DNA of 48,522 bases, taken from contig NZ_BILX01000047.1 of NCBI RefSeq assembly GCF_004000785.1, positions 1 through 48,522 of the forward strand, in the 5' to 3' direction. The translations under genes were made by a program, and so were the position numbers. The notes under the pieces were generated by a model. That model was not told the origin of the DNA. It did no database searches and saw only the letters and a list, made by a program, of their open reading frames with translations. The DNA is from Paenibacillus ehimensis NBRC 15659 (GTDB taxonomy: Bacteria; Bacillota; Bacilli; Paenibacillales; NBRC-103111). Below are positions 17,226 through 26,022 of this stretch, in pieces (position 1 is the stretch's first letter; every line of letters starts with the position of its first letter).

Positions 17226-18497
17226 ATGACAAAGAAAAACACCATGATGACGATGGCGCTGCTGGCCGGTTTTGCGGTTGCGAACGTCATCCCGGCAAGC
17301 ACCGTGCCTCAGGCATATGCGGCAAGCTACGACAAGTCGTTCATCCAGGAGATCGAGGATCGGTATGAACGGCTGGAAGCGAAATACCGGGGGATGTACG
17401 AGGAAGACAAAAAGAAATCGACAGCGGCTTACGATGCGTTCTACGAGCAAATTCATAGAGAACAGCGCACGTTGGATAAGCTGCTCGAAGAGGATCTGGA
17501 TTACTTGACGACGCTGCTGGATAAGGATCATAAAAGTTTGGCCGAGCAATACAGCGGCAGCAGCTATCGCGACGCGTTAAGCGCGTACAAGCGGGAAATC
17601 AACCCGAATTACTCGTCTGGGGCATTATGGAAATATGCGACGGGCAACAACGAGAACTATTCGTCGAGCACGCATTGGAACTTCGCTACGCAGATCAATG
17701 AAAATTACAGCTCCGCGCTCATGTGGAAATACCATAACGAGAACAATCCTAATTATTCGGGCAGCACCATGTGGGACTTTTCCAACGAAATGAACCCGAA
17801 CTATTCCGGCAGCAAGATGTGGGAGCTTCATAACGAATCGAACGAGAATTACTCCGGCAGCACGATGTCGAAGTACCGCCTCGGAAATTTATCGCGGGCG
17901 GAAGCGGAGGAGAAAATCAATAAAATCTTGACCGATGGCGAAAAAGACCTGCAGGAGATCCGCGACAAGGCCGTCGCTTCTTTGGAAAAAACGCAAAAGA
18001 ACACCATTCAAGAGCTGACGGCGCTTCGCGATACGACGGTGAAGAAGGTGCTGCGCCAGCGCGCCGATTCCCTGGAGGAAATTATGGCGCTCCGCAAGCG
18101 GCATTTCGGCGGGGCACTGGAGATCAAGCCGCTCTACATTAGCTTCGATGCCATCAAGGTGATGATTGACGGGGAGCTTCAAACCTTCGAGCAGCCTCCG
18201 GTCAACAAGGACGGCAGCGTACTGGTGCCGATGCGTGCGATTTTCGAGCGGCTCGGCGCGGTGATTTCCTGGAATGAGACCGAGCGCTCGGTAACGGCTA
18301 CCAAAGGCGGCACGACGATCTACCTGCAAATCGGCAGCACTCAGCCGACGGTGAACGGGACCGTGAAGCCGCTGGAAGTTCCGGCGCAGCTGGTCAATTC
18401 CAGCACGATGGTGCCGGTGCGCTTCATCAGCGAAGCCCTTGGCAGCGAAGTAAGCTGGGACCAGGCGGCCCAGACGGTGTATATCAAGACAAAATAA
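17226..18497 (+). CDS. Secreted repeat protein with coiled coils and C-terminal copper-amine-oxidase-like stalk domain
   Basis: A 423-residue exported protein. The signal peptide ends near AYA-AS (residue 33). Residues 36-105 are charged helix, probably coiled coil. Residues 126-221 are six tandem 16-residue repeats with core N-(P/E)-N-Y-S-(S/G)-x-x-x-W-x-(F/Y/L). Residues 222-295 are a second long charged helix. Residues 308-423 form the Copper_amine_oxidN1-like module (VPMRAIFERLGAVISWNE, VPVRFISEALGSEVSWD), a non-catalytic wall or stalk module common in Paenibacillus exported proteins. AGGAGG is 6 bases before ATG 17226. I do not recognise the repeat family; a structural or surface role is inferred. 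Confidence 0.8.
   Translation: MTKKNTMMTMALLAGFAVANVIPASTVPQAYAASYDKSFIQEIEDRYERLEAKYRGMYEEDKKKSTAAYDAFYEQIHREQRTLDKLLEEDLDYLTTLLDKDHKSLAEQYSGSSYRDALSAYKREINPNYSSGALWKYATGNNENYSSSTHWNFATQINENYSSALMWKYHNENNPNYSGSTMWDFSNEMNPNYSGSKMWELHNESNENYSGSTMSKYRLGNLSRAEAEEKINKILTDGEKDLQEIRDKAVASLEKTQKNTIQELTALRDTTVKKVLRQRADSLEEIMALRKRHFGGALEIKPLYISFDAIKVMIDGELQTFEQPPVNKDGSVLVPMRAIFERLGAVISWNETERSVTATKGGTTIYLQIGSTQPTVNGTVKPLEVPAQLVNSSTMVPVRFISEALGSEVSWDQAAQTVYIKTK
17601..17888 (+). repeat. Six in-frame 48-base coding repeats (16 residues each)
   Basis: Units begin at codons 126, 142, 158, 174, 190 and 206: NPNYSSGALW, NENYSSSTHW, NENYSSALMW, NPNYSGSTMW, NPNYSGSKMW and NENYSGSTMS. Spacing is an exact 16 residues throughout, with no indels. 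The sixth unit has Ser in place of the conserved Trp. A degenerate earlier copy may start near EQYSGSSY (107-114), offset by about four residues. Confidence 0.9.
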
Positions 18498-18518
18498 AGA
18501 CCTTCTATGGAAAAAGCA

Positions 18519-18557
18519 AAACCTCCGTCACCACCTGAGTCGTGGTTTCGGAGGTTT
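18519..18557. terminator. Bidirectional hairpin terminator
   Basis: AAACCTCCG (18519-18527) pairs with CGGAGGTTT (18549-18557), with an inner ACCAC/GTGGT stem. On the minus strand TGCTTTTTCC follows, so it best ends the pseudouridine synthase transcript. The plus-strand tail is weaker but may end the repeat-protein gene. Confidence 0.65.
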
Positions 18558-18574
18558 GTCGCATTTCACAACGC

Positions 18575-19282
18575 TTATACCGCCCCTGCGGCTTTGAGGT
18601 CCCAGAGCAGCCAAGGAAAGGCTCCAGGCGGCTCCGACGTAAAGCGGAGCGCTTCCTGCGTGACCGGATGCGTGAATTCGAGCAGGGTCGACCAAAGCGC
18701 GATCTGCTGCCCGGGCTTCGCCAGAGCACCGCCGTACCGCTGATCGCCAACGAGCGGGCAGCCGATGGCTGCAAACTGGACGCGGATTTGGTGCGGCCGT
18801 CCGGTGTGCAGCTCGACCTGCACGAGCGATAAGCCGTCCCGGCCGGACAGGACGCGGTAATCGAGTACCGCCTCCTTGGCGCCGGTCTTCGAAGCGGGAA
18901 CGACGGATACCCTATTGGTTTTCGTATCTTTCAGCAAATGATGCCGCAGCGTTCCTTGGGGCTCTTTGGGCCTCCCGTTAACGACAGCTATGTACACCTT
19001 GCGGATCGCGCGCGTACGGACCGCATCGGAGAGCCGGGAGGCCGCCTTGGAGGTTTTGGCGAATACCATAACGCCTCCTACCGGCCGATCAAGCCGGTGG
19101 ACCAAACCGAGATACACGTTGCCCGGCTTCCGGTGCCGCTCCTTCAGATCGGCTTTGATCAGCGTCAATAGGTCAGGGTCCCGGGACGCGTCCTCCTGCG
19201 TCGGAACGTTCGGCGGCTTAACGACGACGATCACGTGATTGTCCTCGTACAGCACCGGCACGTGCGGATGAGAGCCGCCCAT
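18575..19282 (-). CDS. RluA-family RNA pseudouridine synthase
   Basis: A 235-residue enzyme converting uridine to pseudouridine in RNA. The catalytic Asp65 lies in the signature HRLDRPVGG (62-70). RKVYIAVVNG and HTGRPHQIRVQFAAIG (with Arg and Gln typical of RluA) follow. There is no S4 domain at the N terminus, so it is the short form; the target RNA position cannot be read. GGGAGG is 8 bases before the ATG, and the gene starts 3 bases after the stop of the upstream methyltransferase gene, so the two form an RNA-modification operon. Confidence 0.88.
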   Translation of the reverse strand: MGGSHPHVPVLYEDNHVIVVVKPPNVPTQEDASRDPDLLTLIKADLKERHRKPGNVYLGLVHRLDRPVGGVMVFAKTSKAASRLSDAVRTRAIRKVYIAVVNGRPKEPQGTLRHHLLKDTKTNRVSVVPASKTGAKEAVLDYRVLSGRDGLSLVQVELHTGRPHQIRVQFAAIGCPLVGDQRYGGALAKPGQQIALWSTLLEFTHPVTQEALRFTSEPPGAFPWLLWDLKAAGAV

Positions 19283-19285
19283 ACG

Positions 19286-20149
19286 TTAAGCCTCCCAGCG
19301 GCCGAGGATGCCGCACGGCAGCATCAGCTTCGACGCCGTAATCCGCAGGCCGATCTCGCCGCATGTGATCGTTCCGCCATGGCTCCGGCCGAGTGATAGC
19401 GCAAGTACGTTGTGGAGCACCGTGGCGGAGATGCCCGTCGTATACGAATTGATGAGAAAGAACAAAGGCTTGTCCGTCAAAATGCTCATGCACGTTTCCA
19501 CAAACGGGTACAGGTTCGTCTCCAGCTTCCAGGTCTCGCCGTTCGGTCCGCGTCCGTACGATGGAGGGTCCATAATAATGGCATCATATTTGCTGCCGCG
19601 GCGCTGCTCGCGCTGGACGAATTTGAATACGTCGTCCGTAATGAAGCGCACCGGACGGTCCCCGAGACCGGACAGCTGCAGATTTTCTTTGGCCCACTGC
19701 ACGACGCCCTTGGACGCATCGACATGGCATACCTCGGCGCCTGCCGAGGCGCAGGCGACGGAAGCGCCGCCGGTGTAAGCGAACAGATTCAGCACACGGA
19801 TCGGCCGGCCGGCGCTGCGGATTTTATCCATCATCCAGCTCCAGTTGACGGCTTGCTCCGGGAACAGGCCGGTGTGCTTGAAGCCGGTCGGTTTAATATG
19901 AAACGACAGCCCGCGGTAAGAGATCGTCCAGCGCTCGGGAATATCCTTCCGGTATTCCCAGCTTCCGCCTCCGCTGGAGCTCCGGTGGTAATGGGCATCG
20001 GCTCCGCGCCATACGCCGGTCTCCTTGGGCAGCGGCCAAATAATTTGCGGATCGGGACGCCGCAGGACGATGCTGCCCCAGCGTTCCAGCTTCTCGCCGC
20101 CTCCGGTGTCGATCAGTTCGTAATCTTTCCAATCTTGTGCTGCAAACAT
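19286..20149 (-). CDS. Class I SAM-dependent methyltransferase, RlmI-like (rRNA type)
   Basis: A 287-residue predicted RNA methyltransferase. The SAM-binding motif I is VLNLFAYTGGAS (119-130), an acidic residue follows at EVCHVDASKG, and motif IV is IIMDPPSYGRG (191-201). The N-terminal part (WEYRKDIPERW, FKHTGLFPEQ) matches the RlmI/RlmK-like group that modifies large-subunit rRNA. ATG 20149 is preferred because AAAGGATGG lies about 12 bases upstream; an in-frame start at 20197 would add 16 residues. It is followed after 3 bases by an RluA-type gene. The target nucleotide is inferred only at the level of RNA. Confidence 0.8.
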   Translation of the reverse strand: MFAAQDWKDYELIDTGGGEKLERWGSIVLRRPDPQIIWPLPKETGVWRGADAHYHRSSSGGGSWEYRKDIPERWTISYRGLSFHIKPTGFKHTGLFPEQAVNWSWMMDKIRSAGRPIRVLNLFAYTGGASVACASAGAEVCHVDASKGVVQWAKENLQLSGLGDRPVRFITDDVFKFVQREQRRGSKYDAIIMDPPSYGRGPNGETWKLETNLYPFVETCMSILTDKPLFFLINSYTTGISATVLHNVLALSLGRSHGGTITCGEIGLRITASKLMLPCGILGRWEA

Positions 20150-20211
20150 AAGTAGCGACCATCCTTTAATTTGATTTCCAGTCTCAGCATTGCCCATTCG
20201 GCATCTTCAAC

Positions 20212-20241
20212 ATTTTACACGATTCCGGCGGACGAATCCAA
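20212..20241 (-). promoter_or_regulatory. Candidate promoter of the rRNA-modification operon
   Basis: On the minus strand TTGGAT (20241-20236) is followed after 18 bases by TAAAAT (20217-20212). The -10 is good and the -35 weak. Confidence 0.4.
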
Positions 20242-20252
20242 CGGGCGGACGC

Positions 20253-20286
20253 AAAAAACCGGAGACGCCCCGAAAGAGCGCTCCGG
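20253..20286 (-). terminator. Terminator of the stalk-parvulin gene
   Basis: On the minus strand CCGGAG (20286-20281) pairs with CTCCGG (20264-20259), then TTTTTT (20258-20253). It lies about 35 bases after the stop. Confidence 0.75.
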
Positions 20287-20321
20287 CTTGTGTGGAATGT
20301 GCGATTTTCCTACAGAATGGA

Positions 20322-21449
20322 CTACTTCTGTTTAGGCAGGTCCAGCTTCTCGATGAGGCCCGGCAGCTCCTGATCTACGAACGTACCGTAGGCTTTGGTC
20401 ATCGCGTCATTCTTCAGCTCGTCCTTCACTTCGTCAAAGGTTTGCGTGGAACGGGCTTCGACGCGCATGATGTGGTAGCCGTACTCCGTTTCGACCGGCT
20501 CGCTGATCTTGTTCAGCTCCAGCTCGACAGCCGCTTTCTTAAACGCTTCGGTCCAGTCCGTTACCGGCTGGTTCTCATACAGCCCGCCCGAATCTTTGGA
20601 GCCCGGGTCTTCGGTATACTGCTTGGCCAATGCGGCGAAATCCTCGCCGTTTTTCAGCTTCGCCGCAATTTCGAGCGCCAGCTTCTTGGCGTCGTCCTTC
20701 GAGCGCTCTTTGCCTGCGGAGTCCTCGAAGCCGATCAAAATATGCCGTACGGATGCTTTTACGAACTCGCCGTTTTTCGCTGCAATGGCCGCATCGTAGG
20801 CTTCTTTCAGCTTCGCGTCGGTCACTTGGGCGGAAAGCGCCTGGCCGGCGGCGATATAGAGGCCGAGATAGTCGCGGATATCCTGCTCGTTTAATCCTTC
20901 TTTGGCCAGCAAGGAGGTAAAGTCCTCGGTTTGCTGCCACTCGGACAAGTATTTTTTCATTTCTGTGTATTCTTTGTCGACTTCAGCAGGGAGGGCGGCT
21001 TTCTGCTCGGCGGTAATTCGTCCAGCCAATACTTTGTAGCCGATCATCAGCTTCAGGAAATCCTCGTCGACCTCTCCCGTATTGTTCAGCAAGCGCATGA
21101 CCGCAGCGGACTTATTGAGCTCGCCCCATGTGATTTGCCCGCCCTTGTAGGTCGCGACGACGGCGTTCGGATCGCCTTTTTTGCCGACCCAGATCGTTCC
21201 GCTGTCTTCGTCCCAGCTTACTTCCTTGCCGAGCGCTTCGCTGACGAACCGGAGCGGCACGTAGGTGGTGCCGTTATAGATGAAACCTTGCCCCTGCTCG
21301 GCGGTCGGTTTTTTCTCCACACCGTCGAACATATATTTGAGCTGCTTAAAATATACCTCAATTTGAGTGCCGCTCGCATAGGCGACCGACCCCGTCAGCA
21401 TGACGCCCAGCGATAGGCCCAGCGCCAAACCTTTCAGCTTGTCATTCAT
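20322..21449 (-). CDS. Exported parvulin-type peptidyl-prolyl isomerase with N-terminal stalk domain
   Basis: A 375-residue exported foldase-like protein. The signal peptide ends near VAYA-SG (residues 25-26); there is no lipobox, unlike PrsA lipoproteins. Residues 29-90 form a copper-amine-oxidase-like module (FIYNGTTYVPLRFVSEALGKEVSWDED). Residues 95-230 are a helical SurA/PrsA-like region. Residues 233-332 are the rotamase domain with VRHILIG (His236) and YGYHIMRVE (His326). It probably speeds folding of secreted proteins at the membrane-wall interface. The ATG is preceded by GGGAGAGGATGG. The same stalk module forms the C terminus of the repeat protein about 3 kb away. Confidence 0.85.
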   Translation of the reverse strand: MNDKLKGLALGLSLGVMLTGSVAYASGTQIEVYFKQLKYMFDGVEKKPTAEQGQGFIYNGTTYVPLRFVSEALGKEVSWDEDSGTIWVGKKGDPNAVVATYKGGQITWGELNKSAAVMRLLNNTGEVDEDFLKLMIGYKVLAGRITAEQKAALPAEVDKEYTEMKKYLSEWQQTEDFTSLLAKEGLNEQDIRDYLGLYIAAGQALSAQVTDAKLKEAYDAAIAAKNGEFVKASVRHILIGFEDSAGKERSKDDAKKLALEIAAKLKNGEDFAALAKQYTEDPGSKDSGGLYENQPVTDWTEAFKKAAVELELNKISEPVETEYGYHIMRVEARSTQTFDEVKDELKNDAMTKAYGTFVDQELPGLIEKLDLPKQK

Positions 21450-21661
21450 ACGTTAATCCATCCTCTCCCTTGTGGTGTGCTTACTACTTCCACAAAGGGG
21501 AGCAAAATCCTTTTTTTCATCTTTTTTTCGGGTCGCCGCCGTTTTTGCCAAATTCTGAATTCATGAAGAATTTGCACTTTTCAGAAAGGAATTTATTCAA
21601 GCGCGTAGTATTTGTGTAAGTAGAGACAGAAACAATCGTCAAAAAGGGGGATGAACGGAAC

Positions 21662-23605
21662 GTGATGAGCTTGATCCCCGGTCCGGAGGACTTGTATCTG
21701 TTCCATGAAGGCAATTTATTCCGAAGCTACCGGATGCTTGGCGCCCATCTGGCCGAGTCGGAGGGGGAACGCGGCGTCCGCTTCGCCGTCTGGGCCCCTC
21801 ACGCCCGCGAGGTCCGGGTGGTCGGCGACTTCAATTGCTGGGACGGCTCGGGTCATACGATGCAAAAGGTCAGTACCTGGGGCGTCTGGTCGCTGTTCGT
21901 GCCCGGCGTCCGGGAAGGAGAGTATTACAAATACGAAATCGTCACCTCTGCCGGAACGCTGCTGTATAAAGCCGATCCGTATGCGTTCTGGTCCGAGCTC
22001 AAGCCGGGAACGGCTTCGCGTATCTGCTCTCTGGACGGCTACGAATGGACCGACCAGGAATGGCAGGCGCGCAAAGCGTCCCAATCCGTTTACCGCTCCC
22101 CGTTAAACATCTATGAAGTGCATCTGGGTACCTGGAAAAAAAAGCCTGACGGCGCCTGCTATTCCTACCGCGAACTCGCAAGCGAACTGGTCGATTACGT
22201 GAAAGAGATGGGGTATACCCATATCGAGCTGCTTCCGCTTGCCGAACATCCTTACGACCGGTCCTGGGGCTACCAGGCCACCGGCTATTATTCGGTCACC
22301 AGCCGCTTCGGCACGCCGAAAGATTTCATGTATTTCGTCGACTGCTGCCACCGGGCAGGGATCGGCGTCATTATGGACTGGGTGCCGGGCCATTTCGTCA
22401 AAGACGAGCACGGTCTGCGGCAGTTCGACGGCCAGCCGCTCTATGAGCACAGCGATCCCGCCTTGGCCGAGAAGCCCGAATGGGGCACGCTCGCTTTCGA
22501 TTTTTCCAAGCCGGAAGTCGTCAGCTTTCTGATCTCGAACGCGCTGTTCTGGATGGATATGTATCATATTGACGGATTGCGCGTCGATGCGGTCGCGAGC
22601 CTCCTTTATTTGAATTTCGGCAAGCCGCGCGACCAATGGATCAAGAACGTCAATGGGGGAGACGAGAATCTCGAGGCGATCGCTTTCCTGAAAAAATTGA
22701 ACCGTACGGTATTCGCTTGTTATCCGGATGCGCTGATGATGGCCGAAGATTCGACCGCCTGGCCGCTTGTGACGGCGCCGGTGGACGACGGGGGCCTCGG
22801 GTTCAACTACAAGTGGAACATGGGCTGGATGAACGACATGCTGAAGTATATGGAGACAGACCCGTATTTCCGCCCCGGAAGTCACGGTCTGCTGACGTTC
22901 AGCTTCATGTACGCCTTCTCCGAGAATTATGTGCTGCCGCTGTCGCACGACGAAGTGGTGCACGGCAAAAAATCGCTGCTCAACAAAATGCCCGGCGATT
23001 ATTGGCGGAAGTTCGCGAATTTGCGGGTGCTCTTCGGCTATATGATGGGCCATCCGGGCAAAAAGCTGCTGTTCATGGGCGGCGAATTCGGACAGTTCGA
23101 CGAATGGAAGGATCTGGAGGATCTGGATTGGGAGATGCTCGGCTACGACAGCCACCGCAGCATGCACCGGTACGTCCGCGACCTGAACCGACTGTATCTG
23201 CGCGAACCGGCGCTATGGGAGCTGGACCATCAGCCGGAGGGGTTCGCCTGGATCGATCCCCACGACCAGCGCCAGAGCGTGACGACCTTTATGCGCAGCT
23301 CCGGCAACCCGGAGGACGTGCTGGTGATCGTCTGCAACTTTACGCCTGTGTATCATGCAAAGTACCGGATCGGCGTTCCGTTCGCCGGAGAGTACGTGGA
23401 GCTGTTCAACAGCGACGCAGGCGAATACGGCGGTTCCGGCAAGCTGAACGAGGGCAGGCTGCGGACGGAAGATGTCCCGTGGCACGACCGGCAAGACAGC
23501 CTGCATATTTCGCTGCCTCCGCTGGCAGCCGTCATCTTCAAGCCGGTTAAAATCAAACGCAAGCGTCCCAAAGCGACGACGAGGAAGGGGAAAGCCGATG
23601 CGTAA
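21662..23605 (+). CDS. glgB: 1,4-alpha-glucan branching enzyme
   Basis: A 647-residue GH13 enzyme that makes alpha-1,6 branches in glycogen. An N-terminal CBM48 (about 15-125, [22 protein letters not shown]) precedes the TIM barrel with catalytic Asp309 (GLRVDAVAS), Glu362 (MMAEDST) and transition-state Asp430 (LSHDEVVHG). A C-terminal beta domain is followed by a basic tail [15 protein letters not shown]. First gene of a four-gene glycogen operon; its last codons overlap glgC by 8 bases. GTG 21662 and ATG 21665 both fit the GGGGG site at 21646-21650; I took the nearer one. A 212-base gap upstream separates it from the divergent parvulin gene. Confidence 0.95.
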   Translation: MMSLIPGPEDLYLFHEGNLFRSYRMLGAHLAESEGERGVRFAVWAPHAREVRVVGDFNCWDGSGHTMQKVSTWGVWSLFVPGVREGEYYKYEIVTSAGTLLYKADPYAFWSELKPGTASRICSLDGYEWTDQEWQARKASQSVYRSPLNIYEVHLGTWKKKPDGACYSYRELASELVDYVKEMGYTHIELLPLAEHPYDRSWGYQATGYYSVTSRFGTPKDFMYFVDCCHRAGIGVIMDWVPGHFVKDEHGLRQFDGQPLYEHSDPALAEKPEWGTLAFDFSKPEVVSFLISNALFWMDMYHIDGLRVDAVASLLYLNFGKPRDQWIKNVNGGDENLEAIAFLKKLNRTVFACYPDALMMAEDSTAWPLVTAPVDDGGLGFNYKWNMGWMNDMLKYMETDPYFRPGSHGLLTFSFMYAFSENYVLPLSHDEVVHGKKSLLNKMPGDYWRKFANLRVLFGYMMGHPGKKLLFMGGEFGQFDEWKDLEDLDWEMLGYDSHRSMHRYVRDLNRLYLREPALWELDHQPEGFAWIDPHDQRQSVTTFMRSSGNPEDVLVIVCNFTPVYHAKYRIGVPFAGEYVELFNSDAGEYGGSGKLNEGRLRTEDVPWHDRQDSLHISLPPLAAVIFKPVKIKRKRPKATTRKGKADA

Positions 23606-24767
23606 AAAAGAGTGTGTGGCGATGCTGCTGGCCGGCGGGGAAGGAAGGCGTTTAGGCGTCTTGACCAGCAAGCTGGCGAAGCCGGCGGTACATTTTGGCG
23701 GAAAATACCGGATCATCGATTTTACCCTCAGCAACTGCACGAACTCCGGCATCGATACGGTCGGCGTCCTGACACAGTACCAGCCGCTGGTGCTGAACAC
23801 GTATATCGGAATCGGCTCGCCGTGGGATTTGGACCGCAAGAGCGGCGGCGTGACGGTGCTGCCTCCCTATATGGAGCAAAGCGGCGGCGATTGGTATAAG
23901 GGAACGGCCAACGCGATCTACCGCAACATTTCGTTCATCGAACAGTTTGACCCGGAGTACGTGCTGGTCATCTCCGGCGACCATATTTACAAAATGGATT
24001 ACGACCGGATGCTCGATTTCCATAAAAGCAAAGGGGCCGACTGCACGATCGCCGTCATCGAAGTGAAGTGGGAGGAAGCAAGCCGCTTCGGCCTGATGAG
24101 CACGGATGACGGGAACCGGATTACCGAATTCGCCGAAAAGCCGAAGGAGCCGAAGAGCAACCTGGCTTCGATGGGCATTTATATATTCAATTGGCAGGCG
24201 CTCAAGGAATATTTGATCAAGGATGAAGCCGACCCCGAATCGAGCAAGGATTTCGGCAAAGACGTCATTCCGCTAATGCTGCGCGACGGGCGGCCGCTCT
24301 TTGCGTACCCGTTTGAAGGTTACTGGAAGGACGTCGGAACGATCCAGAGCTTGTGGGAGGCCAATATGGATCTGCTGGAGGATGAGCCCGAATTTAATCT
24401 GAACGACCGGGAGTGGCGCATTTATTCGGTCAATCCGTGCCAGCCCGGGCAGTACGTGGCTCCGACGGCGCAGGTACGGCGATCGCTGATCAATGAAGGC
24501 TGCTGCGTGTTCGGCGAAGTCGATCATTCCGTGCTGTTCTACGGCGTGCAGGTCGGCGAGGGCACGGTCATCCGGGATTCCGTCATTATGCCGAACGTGA
24601 CGATCGGCAGCAACGTGAGCATCCATAAAGCGATTATTGGCGAAGGTACGGTCGTGGAAGATGGGTGCGTTATCGGTCAGCCGGAGGGGGACGGCGGCGG
24701 GGATATCGTGTTGATCGGCAGCAACGAGCGTATCGGCAGGACCACTAGTGCCTCTGGGAAAGGGTGA
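23598..24767 (+). CDS. glgC: Glucose-1-phosphate adenylyltransferase, catalytic subunit
   Basis: A 389-residue enzyme making ADP-glucose, the donor for glycogen. The nucleotide motif [20 protein letters not shown] (11-30) is followed by [24 protein letters not shown] and the catalytic [11 protein letters not shown] with Asp128. A left-handed beta-helix of hexapeptide repeats ([18 protein letters not shown]) forms the C terminus. ATG 23598 overlaps the glgB stop (ATGCGTAA) and follows GGAAGGGG. It is paired with glgD 6 bases downstream, so the active enzyme is probably a GlgC-GlgD heterotetramer as in B. stearothermophilus. Confidence 0.95.
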   Translation: MRKKECVAMLLAGGEGRRLGVLTSKLAKPAVHFGGKYRIIDFTLSNCTNSGIDTVGVLTQYQPLVLNTYIGIGSPWDLDRKSGGVTVLPPYMEQSGGDWYKGTANAIYRNISFIEQFDPEYVLVISGDHIYKMDYDRMLDFHKSKGADCTIAVIEVKWEEASRFGLMSTDDGNRITEFAEKPKEPKSNLASMGIYIFNWQALKEYLIKDEADPESSKDFGKDVIPLMLRDGRPLFAYPFEGYWKDVGTIQSLWEANMDLLEDEPEFNLNDREWRIYSVNPCQPGQYVAPTAQVRRSLINEGCCVFGEVDHSVLFYGVQVGEGTVIRDSVIMPNVTIGSNVSIHKAIIGEGTVVEDGCVIGQPEGDGGGDIVLIGSNERIGRTTSASGKG

Positions 24768-24773
24768 AGCCGC

Positions 24774-25883
24774 ATGAAGCGAATGATGGGCGTAATCAAT
24801 CTGGTCAACGAGCGGGACGATTTGGAGGAGCTGACCTACTCCCGGTGCGTCGCGTCGGTGCCGTTCGGCGCGAGGTACCGGCTGATCGATTTTGCACTGT
24901 CTAATATGGTAAATTCGGGCATTGAGAATGTCGCCGTATTCACACAGCATAAGTACCGGTCCCTGATGGACCATCTCGGGTCCGGAAAAGAATGGGACCT
25001 GGACCGCAAACGCGGCGGATTGTTTATCCTGCCCGCCGTTCTGCACGGGGACACCGGACTGGCGCGGGGCGACCTGTTCCAGTTCTACAGCCACCGCGAT
25101 TACTTTTACCGCGGCCGGCAGGATTATGTGGTCATCTCGCGCAGCCATATCGTCTGCAATATCGACTACAACGCCGTGCTGGATTACCATTTGGAGAAGG
25201 GCGCCGATGTCACGGTCGTCTACAAAAAGTCGGACAACGACGAATGCGCCTCCTTCCGCCGGATGGCCGTGAAGGAAGACGGCAAAGTGACGCTGATCGA
25301 AGACCATTCGGGGCGGCTGCGCACCGACAACGTGTCGATGGAAATGTACGTTATGAGCAAAGAGCTGCTGCTCGATATGGTTGAATCTTGCCTCGCCCAA
25401 GGCTACGATCATCTCGTCCGCGACGGGATTATGAAGAATGTCGACAAGCTGGGCGTTTACGGCTACCTTCACGAAGGCCATACTGGCATAGTGAACACGA
25501 TCCAAAGCTATTACAAGCACAGCATGCAGCTGCTCAATCCGAAACTATGGCGCGAGCTGTTCTTCCAGAAGAACCTGATTTATACGAAGGTCAAAGACGA
25601 ACCGCCGGCGCGCTACGCCGAGAACGCCCATGCCCGCAACTCGCTGATCGCCAACGGCTGCATCATTGAAGGCAAGGTGGAGAACAGTATCTTGTTCCGC
25701 GGGGTCAAAATCCGTAAAGGCGCGTACGTCAAAAACAGCATCATTCTGCAAAACTGCGAGATCGAAGAAAATGTCATTATCGAAAATGCCATATTGGATA
25801 AAGACGTATTTATCAGCCGCGGCCGCGTGCTGACCGGCGATAAGCAGGCACCGTTTATCGCTTCGAAGACGAAGGTGATTTAA
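24774..25883 (+). CDS. glgD: GlgC-like regulatory subunit of ADP-glucose pyrophosphorylase
   Basis: A 369-residue homologue of GlgC that has lost key catalytic features. It lacks the GGxGxRL nucleotide loop (the N terminus is MKRMMGVINLVNERDD). The GDH motif is replaced by ISRSHIVCN, with Ser124 at the place of the catalytic Asp. YRLIDFALSNMVNSGI and the C-terminal hexapeptide helix are kept. The known role of GlgD is to bind GlgC and raise its activity. The gene lies between glgC and glgA and ends before a 139-base gap full of inverted repeats. Confidence 0.93.
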   Translation: MKRMMGVINLVNERDDLEELTYSRCVASVPFGARYRLIDFALSNMVNSGIENVAVFTQHKYRSLMDHLGSGKEWDLDRKRGGLFILPAVLHGDTGLARGDLFQFYSHRDYFYRGRQDYVVISRSHIVCNIDYNAVLDYHLEKGADVTVVYKKSDNDECASFRRMAVKEDGKVTLIEDHSGRLRTDNVSMEMYVMSKELLLDMVESCLAQGYDHLVRDGIMKNVDKLGVYGYLHEGHTGIVNTIQSYYKHSMQLLNPKLWRELFFQKNLIYTKVKDEPPARYAENAHARNSLIANGCIIEGKVENSILFRGVKIRKGAYVKNSIILQNCEIEENVIIENAILDKDVFISRGRVLTGDKQAPFIASKTKVI

Positions 25884-25894
25884 TCGTGTAGATA

Positions 25895-25997
25895 CCGGTG
25901 AAAAACAAGCGGAGCGGGCGGAATCATTCCGGAGAAGCGTCAGGCCAGGATGGAAGGAGGATCGGCCCGCTCCCGAAGCGCTCTGTTGATTCACCGG
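25895..25997 (+). promoter_or_regulatory. Nested inverted repeats between glgD and glgA
   Basis: CCGGTGA (25895-25901) is complementary to TCACCGG (25991-25997). Inside it, GGAGCGGGC (25911-25919) is complementary to GCCCGCTCC (25965-25973). Inside that lies the 13-base palindrome CGGAATCATTCCG (25919-25931). The outer 3' arm is followed by ATTTT and then the glgA ribosome binding site. Consistent nesting suggests a folded RNA element that could tune glgA expression or mRNA stability. No known riboswitch was recognised. Confidence 0.5.
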
Positions 25998-26022
25998 ATT
26001 TTAAAAGGAGGGAGAGGAAGCC

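Noticed and set aside
24273..25520. Open frame of 415 codons on the minus strand opposite glgC/glgD
   Set aside because: It spans the junction of two confirmed genes and carries no motif.
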